Below are positions 8,517 to 16,536 of a DNA stretch of 64,000 bases, piece by piece. The DNA lies in assembly GCF_025460765.1 (NCBI RefSeq), contig NZ_JAMWEG010000009.1:1-64000 (forward strand), in the 5' to 3' direction. Each line of letters begins with the position of its first letter. The stretch's first letter is position 1. Both the position numbers and the translations under genes were made by a program. A model generated the notes under the pieces. The model searched no databases. It was not told where the DNA came from and was given only the letters and a program-made list of their open reading frames with translations. This stretch comes from Micromonospora sp. MA102 (GTDB lineage Bacteria; Actinomycetota; Actinomycetes; Mycobacteriales; Micromonosporaceae).

Positions 8517-9605
8517 ATGCCACCGACGGGGGACCCCCTCGCCCGCCGCTACCGGCGCCTGCTGCTCGCCTATCCGCGCGCCTACCGCCGCGAGCGCGGC
8601 GAGGAGATCCTCGGCCTGCTGCTCGACGGCGGGCCCGCCGGGCGGACCCGGCCCACCCTCCGCGAGGCCGCCGACCTGGTCCGGGCCGGCCTGCGCTGCC
8701 GCCTGGGCCGGCCGGCCAGCCGCACGGTCGGCGTCTGGGCGGTCCTCACGGCGCTGATCTGCGGGCTGTTCACCGGCGCGCTGGCCGCCCGGGCCGCCTG
8801 GGAGACCTCCCGGCCGCAACCCGACCGGGCCGAGTTCACGGCGGTCTTCGCCGAGGCGTTCCCCGGCCACCGGCTCGGCGAGGACGTGTCGACCGCCCCC
8901 GCGCTGTTCGTCATCTACGGCCAGCCGCTGTCCCGGGCGTCCCTGCGCAACCTGCTGCTCGGCGACGGTGGCGAATACCAGGAGGGGTCGGCCGGCGGCT
9001 CGGCGACCGGCCCGATGCCGACGCCGGAGGCGCAGACGCTGGCGACGGCGCAGCGGCGCCTCCGGGACGCCGGCTGGCGGGTGTACGAGCCGACCTCCGA
9101 GGTGCTTCTGACCTGCGCCGACCCGCGCTGCGACCCGGCGAGCCAGCCGGTCGAGACCGTCCTGGTGGCCCGCCGGGGCGACACCGTGCTGCGGGCCACC
9201 TTCGACGATCCCCGGTCCTTCGGCTCGTACCTCTCCGTGGCGCTGCAGCGGGCCGCGCCGCCGGCCGTGCTGCCCGTCGCCGTGCTGGCCGGGCTGCTCG
9301 GTGGCGCGCTGGCCTGGCTGGTCTTCGGCTGGGCGAGCCGGCGCACCGAGGGCCGCCGGCGGGCGCCCCTGCTGCTGGGCATCACCCTGTTCCTCTGGTG
9401 GGTGCCCGTGCTGCTCGCCACGTCGTCGCTGGCCCGGCACCACCTCGACGAGCCGCACCCGAACTGGCACCCGCTCTGGGAGTGGCTGGGTCAGCCGACC
9501 CTCTCGCTGTTCTTCCTGCTCGGCCTGGCCAGCGCGCTGGTCCTGCTGCTCACCGCGCTGACGCCGCGCCGGCACCCGCGCCCGCTGACCGTGGGCCTCG
9601 GCTAG
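8517..9605 (+). CDS. Integral membrane protein of unknown function
   Basis: A 362-residue protein with a basic helical N-terminus (RRYRRLLLAYPRAYRRERGEE). One membrane helix lies at about residues 75-95, an extracytoplasmic domain of about 150 residues carries a CADPRCDP cysteine pair, and three to four helices end the protein. The N-terminal pattern is common in actinobacterial membrane proteins next to PadR or sigma-factor genes; no function is established. ATG 8517 has AAGGGG 6-7 bases upstream. It is divergent from the MerR-PP2C gene, with a plausible MerR-type promoter between, so that regulator may control it. It overlaps the 3' end of the converging NUDIX gene by 4 bases. Confidence 0.75.
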   Translation: MPPTGDPLARRYRRLLLAYPRAYRRERGEEILGLLLDGGPAGRTRPTLREAADLVRAGLRCRLGRPASRTVGVWAVLTALICGLFTGALAARAAWETSRPQPDRAEFTAVFAEAFPGHRLGEDVSTAPALFVIYGQPLSRASLRNLLLGDGGEYQEGSAGGSATGPMPTPEAQTLATAQRRLRDAGWRVYEPTSEVLLTCADPRCDPASQPVETVLVARRGDTVLRATFDDPRSFGSYLSVALQRAAPPAVLPVAVLAGLLGGALAWLVFGWASRRTEGRRRAPLLLGITLFLWWVPVLLATSSLARHHLDEPHPNWHPLWEWLGQPTLSLFFLLGLASALVLLLTALTPRRHPRPLTVGLG

Positions 9606-10153
9606 AGCTTCGCCAGCATCCGGCGCAGGTGCGGCTCGACCGTCCCGGGCGCGGCCTCGGCCACCTCGCGCGGCATCCACCAGCGGACGCCCCGGAACTC
9701 CGCCGGGTCGGGGATCAGCTTCTGGTCGCGGCTGCCGGCCAGCACGTACCAGAGGGTGACGTCGGTGTGCCGCTCCTCCGGCGGGCCCACGGTCTCCGTC
9801 ACCGTGAGGAAGGCCGGGCGCTCGCCGAGGGCCGGCGCGAAGACGGCCGGCACGCCCAGCTCCTCCAGCATCTCCCGGCGCACGGTCTGCGCGGGGTGCT
9901 CGCCCGGCTCGACGTGACCGCCGCTGGGCAGCCACATCCCGGCGTTGCGGTGGTCGACCAGCAGCACCGCGCCGTCCGTCTCGTCGCGGAGCAGGAAATA
10001 GGCCACCAGGTGCGGCGACGGGGTGCGCGGCTTCACCCGACGGAAGATGTCCTCCGTCGCGGCCAGCCAGGCCAGCGTCGTGGCGCGGTGCCGCGCCTCC
10101 TGCTCGTCACCCGGCGTGAGCGCCTCGACCAGCGCCCGGATCTCGTCCCGCAC
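9602..10153 (-). CDS. NUDIX hydrolase
   Basis: The 183-residue protein carries the Nudix box from GHVEPGEHPAQTVRREM to LEELGV, matching G-x5-E-x7-RE-x-x-EE-x-G except that the RE pair is followed by MLEE. The Mg-binding Glu residues are present. It should hydrolyse a nucleoside diphosphate linked to another group; the substrate cannot be told from sequence. The helical N-terminal 45 residues are longer than in minimal MutT proteins. The start is GTG at 10153. It lies 31 bases downstream of the LysR gene on the same strand and could be cotranscribed. Confidence 0.9.
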   Translation of the reverse strand: MRDEIRALVEALTPGDEQEARHRATTLAWLAATEDIFRRVKPRTPSPHLVAYFLLRDETDGAVLLVDHRNAGMWLPSGGHVEPGEHPAQTVRREMLEELGVPAVFAPALGERPAFLTVTETVGPPEERHTDVTLWYVLAGSRDQKLIPDPAEFRGVRWWMPREVAEAAPGTVEPHLRRMLAKL

Positions 10154-10184
10154 GCCGCCATGCTGCCAGCCGGGTCCGACAGTC

Positions 10185-11078
10185 TCAGGCCGCGGGGGCG
10201 GGGTTGGCGTCGACCGCCGCGCGGACGAACTCGCGTACCCGGGTGGTGGTGTTGCTGGCCAGCCACACCGGACCGCGCCGGATCGGCGGCGCGTCGTGGA
10301 TCGGCACGTAGGCCAGGTCCGGCCGGGCGTGGTAGTGCCGGGTCTGCTCGCCCACCGGCAACACCCCGCGCCCCATCGCGACCAGGGCCAGCATCTCGGA
10401 GAAGGTGTTGCCGGCCGGGCCCCGCGGCACCGGCCGGCCCGACGGGGTCCAGTCCGGCGTGCGGTCCCGCTTGAAGGCGGCCGAGGTCACCGCCGGGTAC
10501 TGCACCACCGGATGGTCGGCCAGCGCCTCCAGCGACACCGACTCCGCGCCGGCCAGCGGATGATCCGCGGCCACCGCGAGCACCCGGGCCTCGTGCAGCA
10601 GCGCCGGGCCGTTCGCCATGCCGTCGAAGGGGTACGCGGCGATCAGCACGTCGATCGTGCCGTCCCGCAGGCTCGACCGGGTGGTCGCGAGCGGGGCCTC
10701 GTGGACGTGCACCACACAGTCCGGGTGGCGCTCGGTGAACAGGGTGACCGCCCGGAGCAGCACCGGGGCGGTCGACTCACCGACGTACGCCACCCGCAGT
10801 TCGCCGGTGAGCCCGCGCCCGGCGTCGACGGCGCGCTGGACCGCGTCCGCCATGCCGGCGACGAGCGGTCGCAGGTCGTCGGCGAGGCGGGCGCCGATCG
10901 GGGTGAGCCGGACCACCCGGCTGGTCCGCTCGAAGAGCGGCGCTCCGATCCGGCGTTCCAGCTTCCGCACCACGTGGCTGATCCGCCCGGTGGTCACCCG
11001 CAGCCGCTCGGCGGTCCGCCCGAAGTGCAGCTCCTGGGCGAGGGTCAGGAACGTCTCGACCTCGTACCGCTCCAGCAC
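10185..11078 (-). CDS. LysR-family transcriptional regulator
   Basis: The 297-residue regulator has an N-terminal HTH (VETFLTLAQELHFGRTAERL, then SHVVRKLERRIGAPLFERTSR) and a periplasmic-binding-like effector domain. Residue patterns such as GELRVAYVG and a C-terminal ALVAMGRGVLPV are typical. GTG 11078 is taken as start because LysR proteins begin 3-5 residues before this helix and GGGGGT lies upstream; the frame is open further upstream without meaning. The target is not obvious: the divergent neighbour is a DUF1801 gene 115 bases away, the usual LysR target position. Confidence 0.88.
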   Translation of the reverse strand: MLERYEVETFLTLAQELHFGRTAERLRVTTGRISHVVRKLERRIGAPLFERTSRVVRLTPIGARLADDLRPLVAGMADAVQRAVDAGRGLTGELRVAYVGESTAPVLLRAVTLFTERHPDCVVHVHEAPLATTRSSLRDGTIDVLIAAYPFDGMANGPALLHEARVLAVAADHPLAGAESVSLEALADHPVVQYPAVTSAAFKRDRTPDWTPSGRPVPRGPAGNTFSEMLALVAMGRGVLPVGEQTRHYHARPDLAYVPIHDAPPIRRGPVWLASNTTTRVREFVRAAVDANPAPAA

Positions 11079-11193
11079 CGCCGACCCCCACCGTTGAATC
11101 CTGGTCAACGATCGTAGTCCGATCGCGTCTTGGTCCGGACGGCGCCGCCGACGAGGGTTGACGGTGTTCCCGACGCACTCAGGAGGACCACCG

Positions 11194-11550
11194 ATGGACC
11201 CCGTCACCACCTATCTGACCGGCCTCGACGCGCCGAGGCGCGGGACCGGCGAGAAGCTGCGTTCCGTCGTCGAGGCCGCGCTGCCGGAGGCCACCGGGGC
11301 GATGTGGCACGGCCAGCCGGTCTGGGGGCTCGGCGACCGGCCGGGGAAGACCCCGCTCTGCCTGGTCAAGGCGTACCCGGCGTACGTCACCTTCGGGCTG
11401 TGGCGGGGGCAGGACGTCGCCGACGACTCCGGCCGGCTCGTTTCCGGCGCGCGCCGGATGTCCTCGGTCAAGCTGCACGGCGTCGACGAGATCGACCCGG
11501 AGCTGTTCACCGGCTGGCTGCGCGCCGCGTACGCGCTGGAGACCCGGTGA
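11194..11550 (+). CDS. DUF1801 (YdhG/YdeI-like) small protein
   Basis: The 118-residue soluble protein is of the DUF1801 fold: an N-terminal helix, then LRSVVEAALPEATGAMWHGQPVWGL, then a sheet region VKAYPAYVTFGLWRGQDV and a final helix. Bacterial relatives are implicated in iron or stress homeostasis in some species, but no biochemical role is firm. ATG 11194 is chosen because AGGAGG lies 8 bases upstream; an earlier ATG in frame has none. The following VOC gene starts inside its stop codon (GTGA overlap), so the two are translationally coupled. Confidence 0.82.
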   Translation: MDPVTTYLTGLDAPRRGTGEKLRSVVEAALPEATGAMWHGQPVWGLGDRPGKTPLCLVKAYPAYVTFGLWRGQDVADDSGRLVSGARRMSSVKLHGVDEIDPELFTGWLRAAYALETR

Positions 11551-11933
11551 GCGCCGTGCGGGTGACGGGCTTCGACCACCTGGTCCTCGCCGTCACCGAC
11601 GTCGAACGGTCCCTGGAGTTCTACTGCGGCACCCTCGGCCTGGCGCCGGTGCGGGTCGACCGGTGGCGGGCCGGTGAGGTGCCCTTCCCGTCGGTACGCG
11701 TCAACGCCGACACCATCATCGACCTGGTCCGTGGCGAACCGGACGGGTCGAACGTGGACCACTTCTGCCTGGTGGTCGAGCCGCTCGACTGGGCCGAGGT
11801 GGTCGACTCCGGGGTGTTCACGGTGCTGACCGGGCCGGTGCCGCGCTTCGGCGCGCGGGGCACGGCCACCTCGATCTACGTCCGCGACCCGGACGGCAAC
11901 ACCGTCGAGCTGCGCTGGTACCCGGGGTCTTGA
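11547..11933 (+). CDS. VOC-family (glyoxalase/bleomycin-resistance fold) protein
   Basis: The 128-residue vicinal-oxygen-chelate fold protein has paired beta-alpha-beta-beta-beta modules. FDHLVLAVTDVERSLEFY at the start and YVRDPDGNTVELRW at the end supply the His and Glu metal ligands typical of the family. Its length and the VNADTIIDLVRG middle resemble putative dioxygenases annotated as VOC virulence-like proteins. Substrate is unknown. The GTG start overlaps the stop of the DUF1801 gene by 4 bases, indicating a two-gene operon. Confidence 0.85.
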   Translation: MSAVRVTGFDHLVLAVTDVERSLEFYCGTLGLAPVRVDRWRAGEVPFPSVRVNADTIIDLVRGEPDGSNVDHFCLVVEPLDWAEVVDSGVFTVLTGPVPRFGARGTATSIYVRDPDGNTVELRWYPGS

Positions 11934-12000
11934 CTTCCAGTTCGCTCGAAGCCGCAGAGTGGCAACCGGCAGGACCACGACGCGGACCGGGGAGCGGATC

Positions 12001-12999
12001 ATGAAGCGCACGTTGGGGCGGAGCGGCATCGAGGTCAGCGCGCTGGGCATGGGCTGCTGGGCGATCGGCGGCCCGTACGCCGGTGGCGCCAACCAGTACG
12101 GCTGGGGCCGGGTCGACGACGACGAGTCGACCCGGGCCGTCCGCCGGGCCCTCGAACTCGGCGTCACCTTCTTCGACACGGCGAGCAGCTACGGCGCCGG
12201 GCACAGCGAGGTGGTGCTCGGCAGGGCGCTCGGCGGCGACCGGGACCGGGTGGCGATCGCCACGAAGTGGGGGTTCACCTTCGACGAGCGGACCCGGGAG
12301 GCGCTCGGCACGGACAGCAGCGTCGCGTACCTGCGCAGGTGCCTGGACGGCTCACTGCGGCGGCTGGGGACCGACCACGTCGACCTCTACCAGCTCCATC
12401 TCGGCGACCTGCCGGTCGCGGAGGCCCTGGACCTCGTCGCCCCGCTGGAGGACCTGGTCACCGCCGGCAAGATCCGGGCGTACGGCTGGAGCACCGACGA
12501 CCCGGAGCGCGCCGCGGCCTTCGCCGACGCGGGCCCGCACTGCACTGCCGTGCAGCACGACATGTCGGTGCTGGCCGACCGGCCCGCGATGATCGAGCTG
12601 TGTGAACGGGCCGGGCTGGCCAGCATCAACCGGGGACCGCTCGCCATGGGCCTGCTCAGCGGCAAGTACGCCGACGGCCGCACGGTGCCCCGGGACGACG
12701 TGCGCTCGCAGAGCTACGACTGGATGACGTACTTCCGCGACGGCGCCGGGGCGCCCGAGTGGCTGGCCCGGGTGGAGGCCCTGCGGGAGGTGTTCGCCAC
12801 CGGCGGCCGTACGCCGACGCAGGGCGCGCTGGCCTGGCTCTGGGCCCGCAGCGGGGCGACCGTCCCGATCCCCGGCTGCCGCACCGTCGCCCAGGTCGAG
12901 CAGAACGCCGCCGCGCTCGCCCAAGGCCCGCTGCGGCCGGACGAGTTCGCCGCCGTGGAGGATCTGCTGGCCGACCTGCGGGTTGCTAGCGTCGCCTGA
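12001..12999 (+). CDS. Aldo/keto reductase
   Basis: The 332-residue TIM-barrel oxidoreductase begins MKRTLGRSGIEVSALGMG. It holds the catalytic tetrad region (FFDTASSYG with Asp and Tyr; IATKWGF with Lys; VDLYQLHLGD with His). The C-terminal NADPH segment is IPGCRTVAQVEQN. It belongs to the large YajO/Gfo-like AKR branch that reduces aldehydes or ketones; the substrate is unknown. The ATG is preceded by GGGGAGCGG. A GNAT gene begins at the last base of its stop (ATGA-type overlap at 12999), so the pair is cotranscribed. Confidence 0.92.
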   Translation: MKRTLGRSGIEVSALGMGCWAIGGPYAGGANQYGWGRVDDDESTRAVRRALELGVTFFDTASSYGAGHSEVVLGRALGGDRDRVAIATKWGFTFDERTREALGTDSSVAYLRRCLDGSLRRLGTDHVDLYQLHLGDLPVAEALDLVAPLEDLVTAGKIRAYGWSTDDPERAAAFADAGPHCTAVQHDMSVLADRPAMIELCERAGLASINRGPLAMGLLSGKYADGRTVPRDDVRSQSYDWMTYFRDGAGAPEWLARVEALREVFATGGRTPTQGALAWLWARSGATVPIPGCRTVAQVEQNAAALAQGPLRPDEFAAVEDLLADLRVASVA

Positions 13000-13484
13000 T
13001 GCCCGCACTCGAACGGCTCGCCGTCCGCCACGCTCCGGCCCTGCTCCGCTTCGAGCAGGAGAACCGGGCGTACTTCGCCCGGTTCGTGACGGACCGCGGC
13101 GACGACTACTTCGCCGAGTTCGCCGATCGGCTCGCGGGCCTGCTGACCGAGCAGGACGCCGGGGAGTGCCACTTCCACGTCCTCGTCGACGGCGACGACG
13201 GGACGGTGCTGGGCCGGTTCAACCTGGTCGACGTCGCCGACGGCAGCGCCGAGCTGGGCTACCGGGTGGCCGAGCGGGCCAGCGGACGCGGCCTGGCCCA
13301 GGAAGGTGTCCGCCGGGTCTGCGCGCTGGCCCGCGACGAGTACGGGCTGCGCCAGATGGTCGCCTCGGCCGCGCTGGCGAACCCGGCCTCCCTGGCGGTG
13401 CTCCGGCGGACCGGGTTCGTGCCGGTCGGGGAGGTCCTGCTCCACGGCGAGCCCTCCCTCCGGCACGTCCTCGACCTCACCTGA
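12999..13484 (+). CDS. GNAT-family N-acetyltransferase
   Basis: The 161-residue protein resembles RimJ/RimL-type acetyltransferases: LGRFNLVDVADGSAELGYRVAERASGRGLAQE holds the acetyl-CoA pyrophosphate loop in RASGRGLA, and a later NPASLAVLRRTGF motif is the usual helix 4 region. It is predicted to acetylate an N-terminal or side-chain amine using acetyl-CoA in the cytosol. Its start overlaps the aldo/keto reductase stop, and it is followed within 12 bases by a converging gene. The substrate cannot be inferred. Confidence 0.88.
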   Translation: MPALERLAVRHAPALLRFEQENRAYFARFVTDRGDDYFAEFADRLAGLLTEQDAGECHFHVLVDGDDGTVLGRFNLVDVADGSAELGYRVAERASGRGLAQEGVRRVCALARDEYGLRQMVASAALANPASLAVLRRTGFVPVGEVLLHGEPSLRHVLDLT

Positions 13485-13495
13485 GGCCGCACAGG

Positions 13496-14101
13496 TCAGG
13501 CCGCGCGCACCGGCATCCCGTAGATCCCCCCGTCGCCGACCTGTGCGCTGTCGACCAGCATCGGGTTGAGGCTCCACAGGGCCGCCAGCTTGAGCACGTC
13601 GTGTTCGTGCGGCGCCGACTCGTACCAGGCGTCCCAGTCTTCCTCCTGCCAGTTCCGCCAGTTGTCGCCCCAGCCCCGGAGGCCTTTGCCGACCTCGCGC
13701 TCGGCCGGCGTGACGTCACCGATGAACAGCGGGACGTCGCCGTCGAAGGTGGCGAACGCCCGCACGACGACCCCGTCGACCGCCCGCACCCATCCGTGGG
13801 AGGACCATCCCCGCTCGTTGACGAAGAACTGGACCTCACCCAGGCGCGCGCTCAGGGCTGCGAACCATTCCGGGAACCGCGGATCGGTGGCGCTGTAGTC
13901 GAACGTCGCGAGATCGCGCCGGCCGTGCGCCAGGGTCCACCCGTCCACGGGACCGGCCACGAACACGCCGGAGACGTACGCGCGGTCGACGCCCTCGTCC
14001 CAGGAGAGACGCTCACGGTCGGCCAACCGCAGCACGTCGGCGACCTCCTCCGGGCTTCGCTCCCGCACGGCGAGCCACGTGGTCTTGAAACCAAACCCCA
14101 T
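13496..14101 (-). CDS. Conserved hypothetical protein
   Basis: I do not recognise this 201-residue soluble protein. It has an aromatic-rich middle (GWSSHGWVRAVDG, then WGDNWRNWQEEDWDAWYES) and no signal peptide or membrane helix. The general look (a sequence scoring a partner against positional data, ending LVDSAQVGDGGIYG) resembles proteins encoded near Imm or SMI1-like genes, but no such motif is certain. The ATG at 14101 (MGFGFKTTW) is preferred. Two earlier in-frame ATGs at 14146 and 14113 give a basic extension and cannot be excluded. Confidence 0.6.
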   Translation of the reverse strand: MGFGFKTTWLAVRERSPEEVADVLRLADRERLSWDEGVDRAYVSGVFVAGPVDGWTLAHGRRDLATFDYSATDPRFPEWFAALSARLGEVQFFVNERGWSSHGWVRAVDGVVVRAFATFDGDVPLFIGDVTPAEREVGKGLRGWGDNWRNWQEEDWDAWYESAPHEHDVLKLAALWSLNPMLVDSAQVGDGGIYGMPVRAA

Positions 14102-14212
14102 GCGGCTCATCATCGCGTCGACAGACCACCGGCGGCATTCCGCCATCCGGTCGTCTCCGACGCCAGGAACGCGGATGGAAGGCGGGCGAGGGCAGCGGGT
14201 CTGAGCCTTCGG

Positions 14213-14329
14213 TCAGCGACGGTTGCGGGACCGGCGAACCGCCCACACCCCGCCGACGATCGCGACGACCGTGGGCGCCAGCCAACAGATCGCCAGGAGC
14301 GAGAGGTGCCCCGGCTTGACAGTTCCCAT
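14213..14329 (-). CDS. Possible small single-pass membrane protein
   Basis: A 38-residue open frame encodes one hydrophobic segment (LSLLAICWLAPTVVAIVGG) followed by a very basic end (RRSRNRR), as in small actinobacterial membrane proteins. The ATG at 14329 is chosen; the frame is open upstream but loses membrane character. It sits alone between the hypothetical gene and a GNAT gene on the same strand. It has no recognisable family and could be chance, so it is offered with low confidence. Confidence 0.35.
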   Translation of the reverse strand: MGTVKPGHLSLLAICWLAPTVVAIVGGVWAVRRSRNRR

Positions 14330-14455
14330 GGCCGAGAGGACAGGTCCCACTTGCCACGCTGCTCTCCCCGCTCGGAGGCGGAAGCGCAGCCGCACCTGCG
14401 CCGGCCCGCGGATTCCCTGCGCAGGGCGGGAACCGCTGCGGGTGATGGGGCTCCG

Positions 14456-14992
14456 TCATCGCCGCGCGCTGCGGAAGCCCTGGTAGCCCATGATGTGCAC
14501 CGTCTGGGACGGGTTGAGGGCGAAGGGTATCGCCTTGCCGGTCTCGGCGAACCCGAGCTTGCGGTAGAACGCGCGGGCCCGCGGGTTGTCCTCGTGGACG
14601 CCCAGGGTCAGCCACGCCGCGTCGATGTGGTCGCGGGCGAAGCGGATCGCCGCCGTCATCAGGGCAGCGGCGGGTCCTGCCGGGCCGCGGTGCGCCGGGG
14701 TGACGTAGACCGCGTAGACGTGTGCGTGGTCGGAAACCTCGGCGAGCGGCGCGACGGCAGCGGTCCCGACCCAATCGCCTGCCTCGCCGGTGGCGACGAA
14801 TGTCGCTGACGAGGCGGAGTCGGCCTCGCGGGCCGCGTCCCGCTGCCAGACGCTGTCGCACAAGGCGGTCGCCTCGGCCAGTGGCGTGCTGAACGCCGTC
14901 GGTGAGTCCTGGAGCGCCTCCAGTCGGATGGCCCTCAACTGCCGCCATTCGCCGGCGGCGATGCGACGTATGTGGTAGCTCATGAAGGCCAT
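14456..14992 (-). CDS. GNAT-family N-acetyltransferase
   Basis: The 178-residue protein opens with YHIRRIAAGEWRQLRAIRLEAL, the common start of GNAT enzymes. Its acetyl-CoA site is VYVTPAHRGPAGPAAALM, where the usual R-x-x-G-x-G/A loop reads RGPAGPA, followed by DNPRARAFYRKLGF. It acetylates an unknown small molecule or protein. Two ATGs (14992 and 14983) fit; the first is listed. A degenerate copy of the tRNA-Gly 3' end lies 10-36 bases upstream of the start, so its promoter region abuts a likely recombination scar. Confidence 0.87.
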   Translation of the reverse strand: MAFMSYHIRRIAAGEWRQLRAIRLEALQDSPTAFSTPLAEATALCDSVWQRDAAREADSASSATFVATGEAGDWVGTAAVAPLAEVSDHAHVYAVYVTPAHRGPAGPAAALMTAAIRFARDHIDAAWLTLGVHEDNPRARAFYRKLGFAETGKAIPFALNPSQTVHIMGYQGFRSARR

Positions 14993-15001
14993 TCTCGTTG
15001 T

Positions 15002-15028
15002 GTGGCGGTGACGAAAATCGAACCCGCC
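15002..15028 (-). repeat. Decayed copy of the tRNA-Gly 3' end (possible attachment-site remnant)
   Basis: About 23 bases match the T-arm and 3' acceptor strand of the tRNA-Gly at 16243-16313 in the same orientation, with roughly three mismatches. The conserved C at the end of the T-loop is lost. No matching 5' half exists upstream. Its position downstream of the tRNA 3' end is where the far repeat of an element integrated at that tRNA would lie. Confidence 0.5.
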
Positions 15029-15072
15029 CGGCCGGCTCGGAAACTGCAGGCGGGCAGGTTGCCGCGTTGTGC

Positions 15073-16092
15073 CTACGTGGCGGGCACCGACAGTTGAAAG
15101 ACCGACCAGCGGTCCACCGGCTGGAAGCCGAGTACGGCGTTGACCGCCCGCATGTGCGTGTTTTCCTCGGCGTTCCACGCGTCGATGACGCGCAGCGCCG
15201 GCTCGTGGGCCCGTGCGTACGCATGGTTGGCCGACTTCACGATCAGGCCGAGACGCCGACCTCGGTGGGCCGGCTCCACGATCGTGACCCGCTGCCGCGC
15301 ATGAGTGTCGTCGTCCGCCTCGAACGACAGTTTGGTGCGGGCGATGATCTGGCCGGTCGCATCGTGCCGGGCCGCCGTCGAGTAGGCGCGGTGGCCGCGA
15401 CCCAGTTCGGTCGCCTCCTGGCCGCGCACCCGGTCGGCGTCGTACCGCTCCTGCTCGACCGCCAGGTCACCGGTGGGAGCGTCGAGCATGAGCCGGCTCT
15501 GCAGCGCGGCGACATCCTTGATGATCTCTTCGGGTACCACGTCGCGCCACTGCACCAGCGAGTACCCGTCCGCGTGGGTCCACGCCTCGGCGAGCGTCGT
15601 CTCGGCGGCCCCCGGATGGTCGGCGATCCGGCACCGGGATCTGACGCTGGTCACGCCGGGCCGGTGAGCGCGGTTGGTGAGGTAGCGGTAGCCGGCTTCG
15701 TCGCGGGCAACACCGCCGGGCAGCGCCCGCACCGTCTCGATCTCGATCAGGTTCCGGCAGTGCCGTCGGGCGGCCGCGTAGACCTCCTCCAGCAGCCTGG
15801 TGCCGATGCCGCGGCGCCGGTGCTGCGGGTGCACGATCAGCTCCAGGCAGACGATGCCCAGGTTCGCGGCCTGGGGCAGCAGGTACGACGCCGCGCCGAC
15901 CACCCGGTCCCCATCCCAGGCCAGCAGTGCCTCCTCGGTCAAGGTGGGCCACGGGTGCTCGAACCGGGCCGTGTGATCCCGTCGGCTGGGTGTGGGGAAG
16001 TCGGGCAGGTCGTGGCGGGTGACCGCGACCATCAGGTCGTACCACCGGCCCATCGCCACGGAGTCGACCGGATCGAGCTGGGTGATGGTCAT
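15073..16092 (-). CDS. Double-domain GNAT acetyltransferase
   Basis: The 339-residue protein has two GNAT repeats. The N-terminal one holds VCLELIVHPQHRRRGIGTRLLEE, a perfect R/Q-x-x-G-x-G acetyl-CoA loop. The C-terminal one ends VEPAHRGRRLGLIVKSANHAY with NAEENTHMRAVNAVLGF. Tandem GNATs of this size resemble mycothiol synthase-like and related acetyltransferases, but this is not the canonical MshD pattern I would expect. ATG 16092 begins the first strand. The gene fills a 1.2-kb interval bounded by a tRNA-Gly and a decayed copy of its 3' end, suggesting horizontal acquisition. Confidence 0.85.
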   Translation of the reverse strand: MTITQLDPVDSVAMGRWYDLMVAVTRHDLPDFPTPSRRDHTARFEHPWPTLTEEALLAWDGDRVVGAASYLLPQAANLGIVCLELIVHPQHRRRGIGTRLLEEVYAAARRHCRNLIEIETVRALPGGVARDEAGYRYLTNRAHRPGVTSVRSRCRIADHPGAAETTLAEAWTHADGYSLVQWRDVVPEEIIKDVAALQSRLMLDAPTGDLAVEQERYDADRVRGQEATELGRGHRAYSTAARHDATGQIIARTKLSFEADDDTHARQRVTIVEPAHRGRRLGLIVKSANHAYARAHEPALRVIDAWNAEENTHMRAVNAVLGFQPVDRWSVFQLSVPAT

Positions 16093-16242
16093 GCCCGCAT
16101 CGTCCGGCGGGCCTGCCCGAGCAGCAACCGGATTGCGTCGCCGTGACGACCCACGAGTCCGACCGCGATCGCACGGGCCACGGCCTGGGAACGTCGAAGG
16201 CCCCGGCTCGGACTCGTGTCCTGGCCAGGGCCTGTCGCGTGG

Positions 16243-16313
16243 AGCGGGTGACGGGAATCGAACCCGCACTGTCAGCTTGGGAAGCTGATGTTCTGCCATT
16301 GAACTACACCCGC
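16243..16313 (-). tRNA. tRNA-Gly (anticodon CCC)
   Basis: A full cloverleaf is present: a 7-bp acceptor stem GCGGGTG/CACCCGC, D-stem GTTC/GAAC, anticodon stem TCAGC/GCTGA with loop TTCCCAA (anticodon CCC), and T-arm GCGGG-TTCGATT-CCCGT. The discriminator is T, and CCA is not encoded. The gene is close to dcd, as in other actinobacteria. Confidence 0.95.
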
Positions 16314-16323
16314 AGGCGGGACC

Positions 16324-16352
16324 ACTGTACAGGAGGTCACCACCTCCGTGCA
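16324..16352 (-). promoter_or_regulatory. Candidate promoter for tRNA-Gly
   Basis: Read on the minus strand, TACAGT ends 10 bases before the tRNA 5' end, with TGCACG 17 bases further upstream. The -10 element is a good match and the -35 element is weak. A short dyad GGAGGT/ACCTCC lies in the spacer. Confidence 0.4.
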
Positions 16353-16536
16353 CCCAGGTACCCCCGTGGCCGGCCACGCATCGACCGAACGCGACGCCCC
16401 GGGACTACCAGCAAGAAGTTTCCCCACGGCAACATATGGTCGTTCTCAAATCCTTCGATCGGATGTAACGTCTCCTCCACGTTCTCCGACCGGGCGTGAC
16501 ATACCCCCTGTCGCGCCCGCAGAAAGAGGTGGGCCC

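Noticed and set aside
15002-15028. A complete functional tRNA at the degenerate repeat
   Set aside because: Only the T-arm and acceptor 3' side are present; the 5' acceptor half is missing and the T-stem is degenerate.
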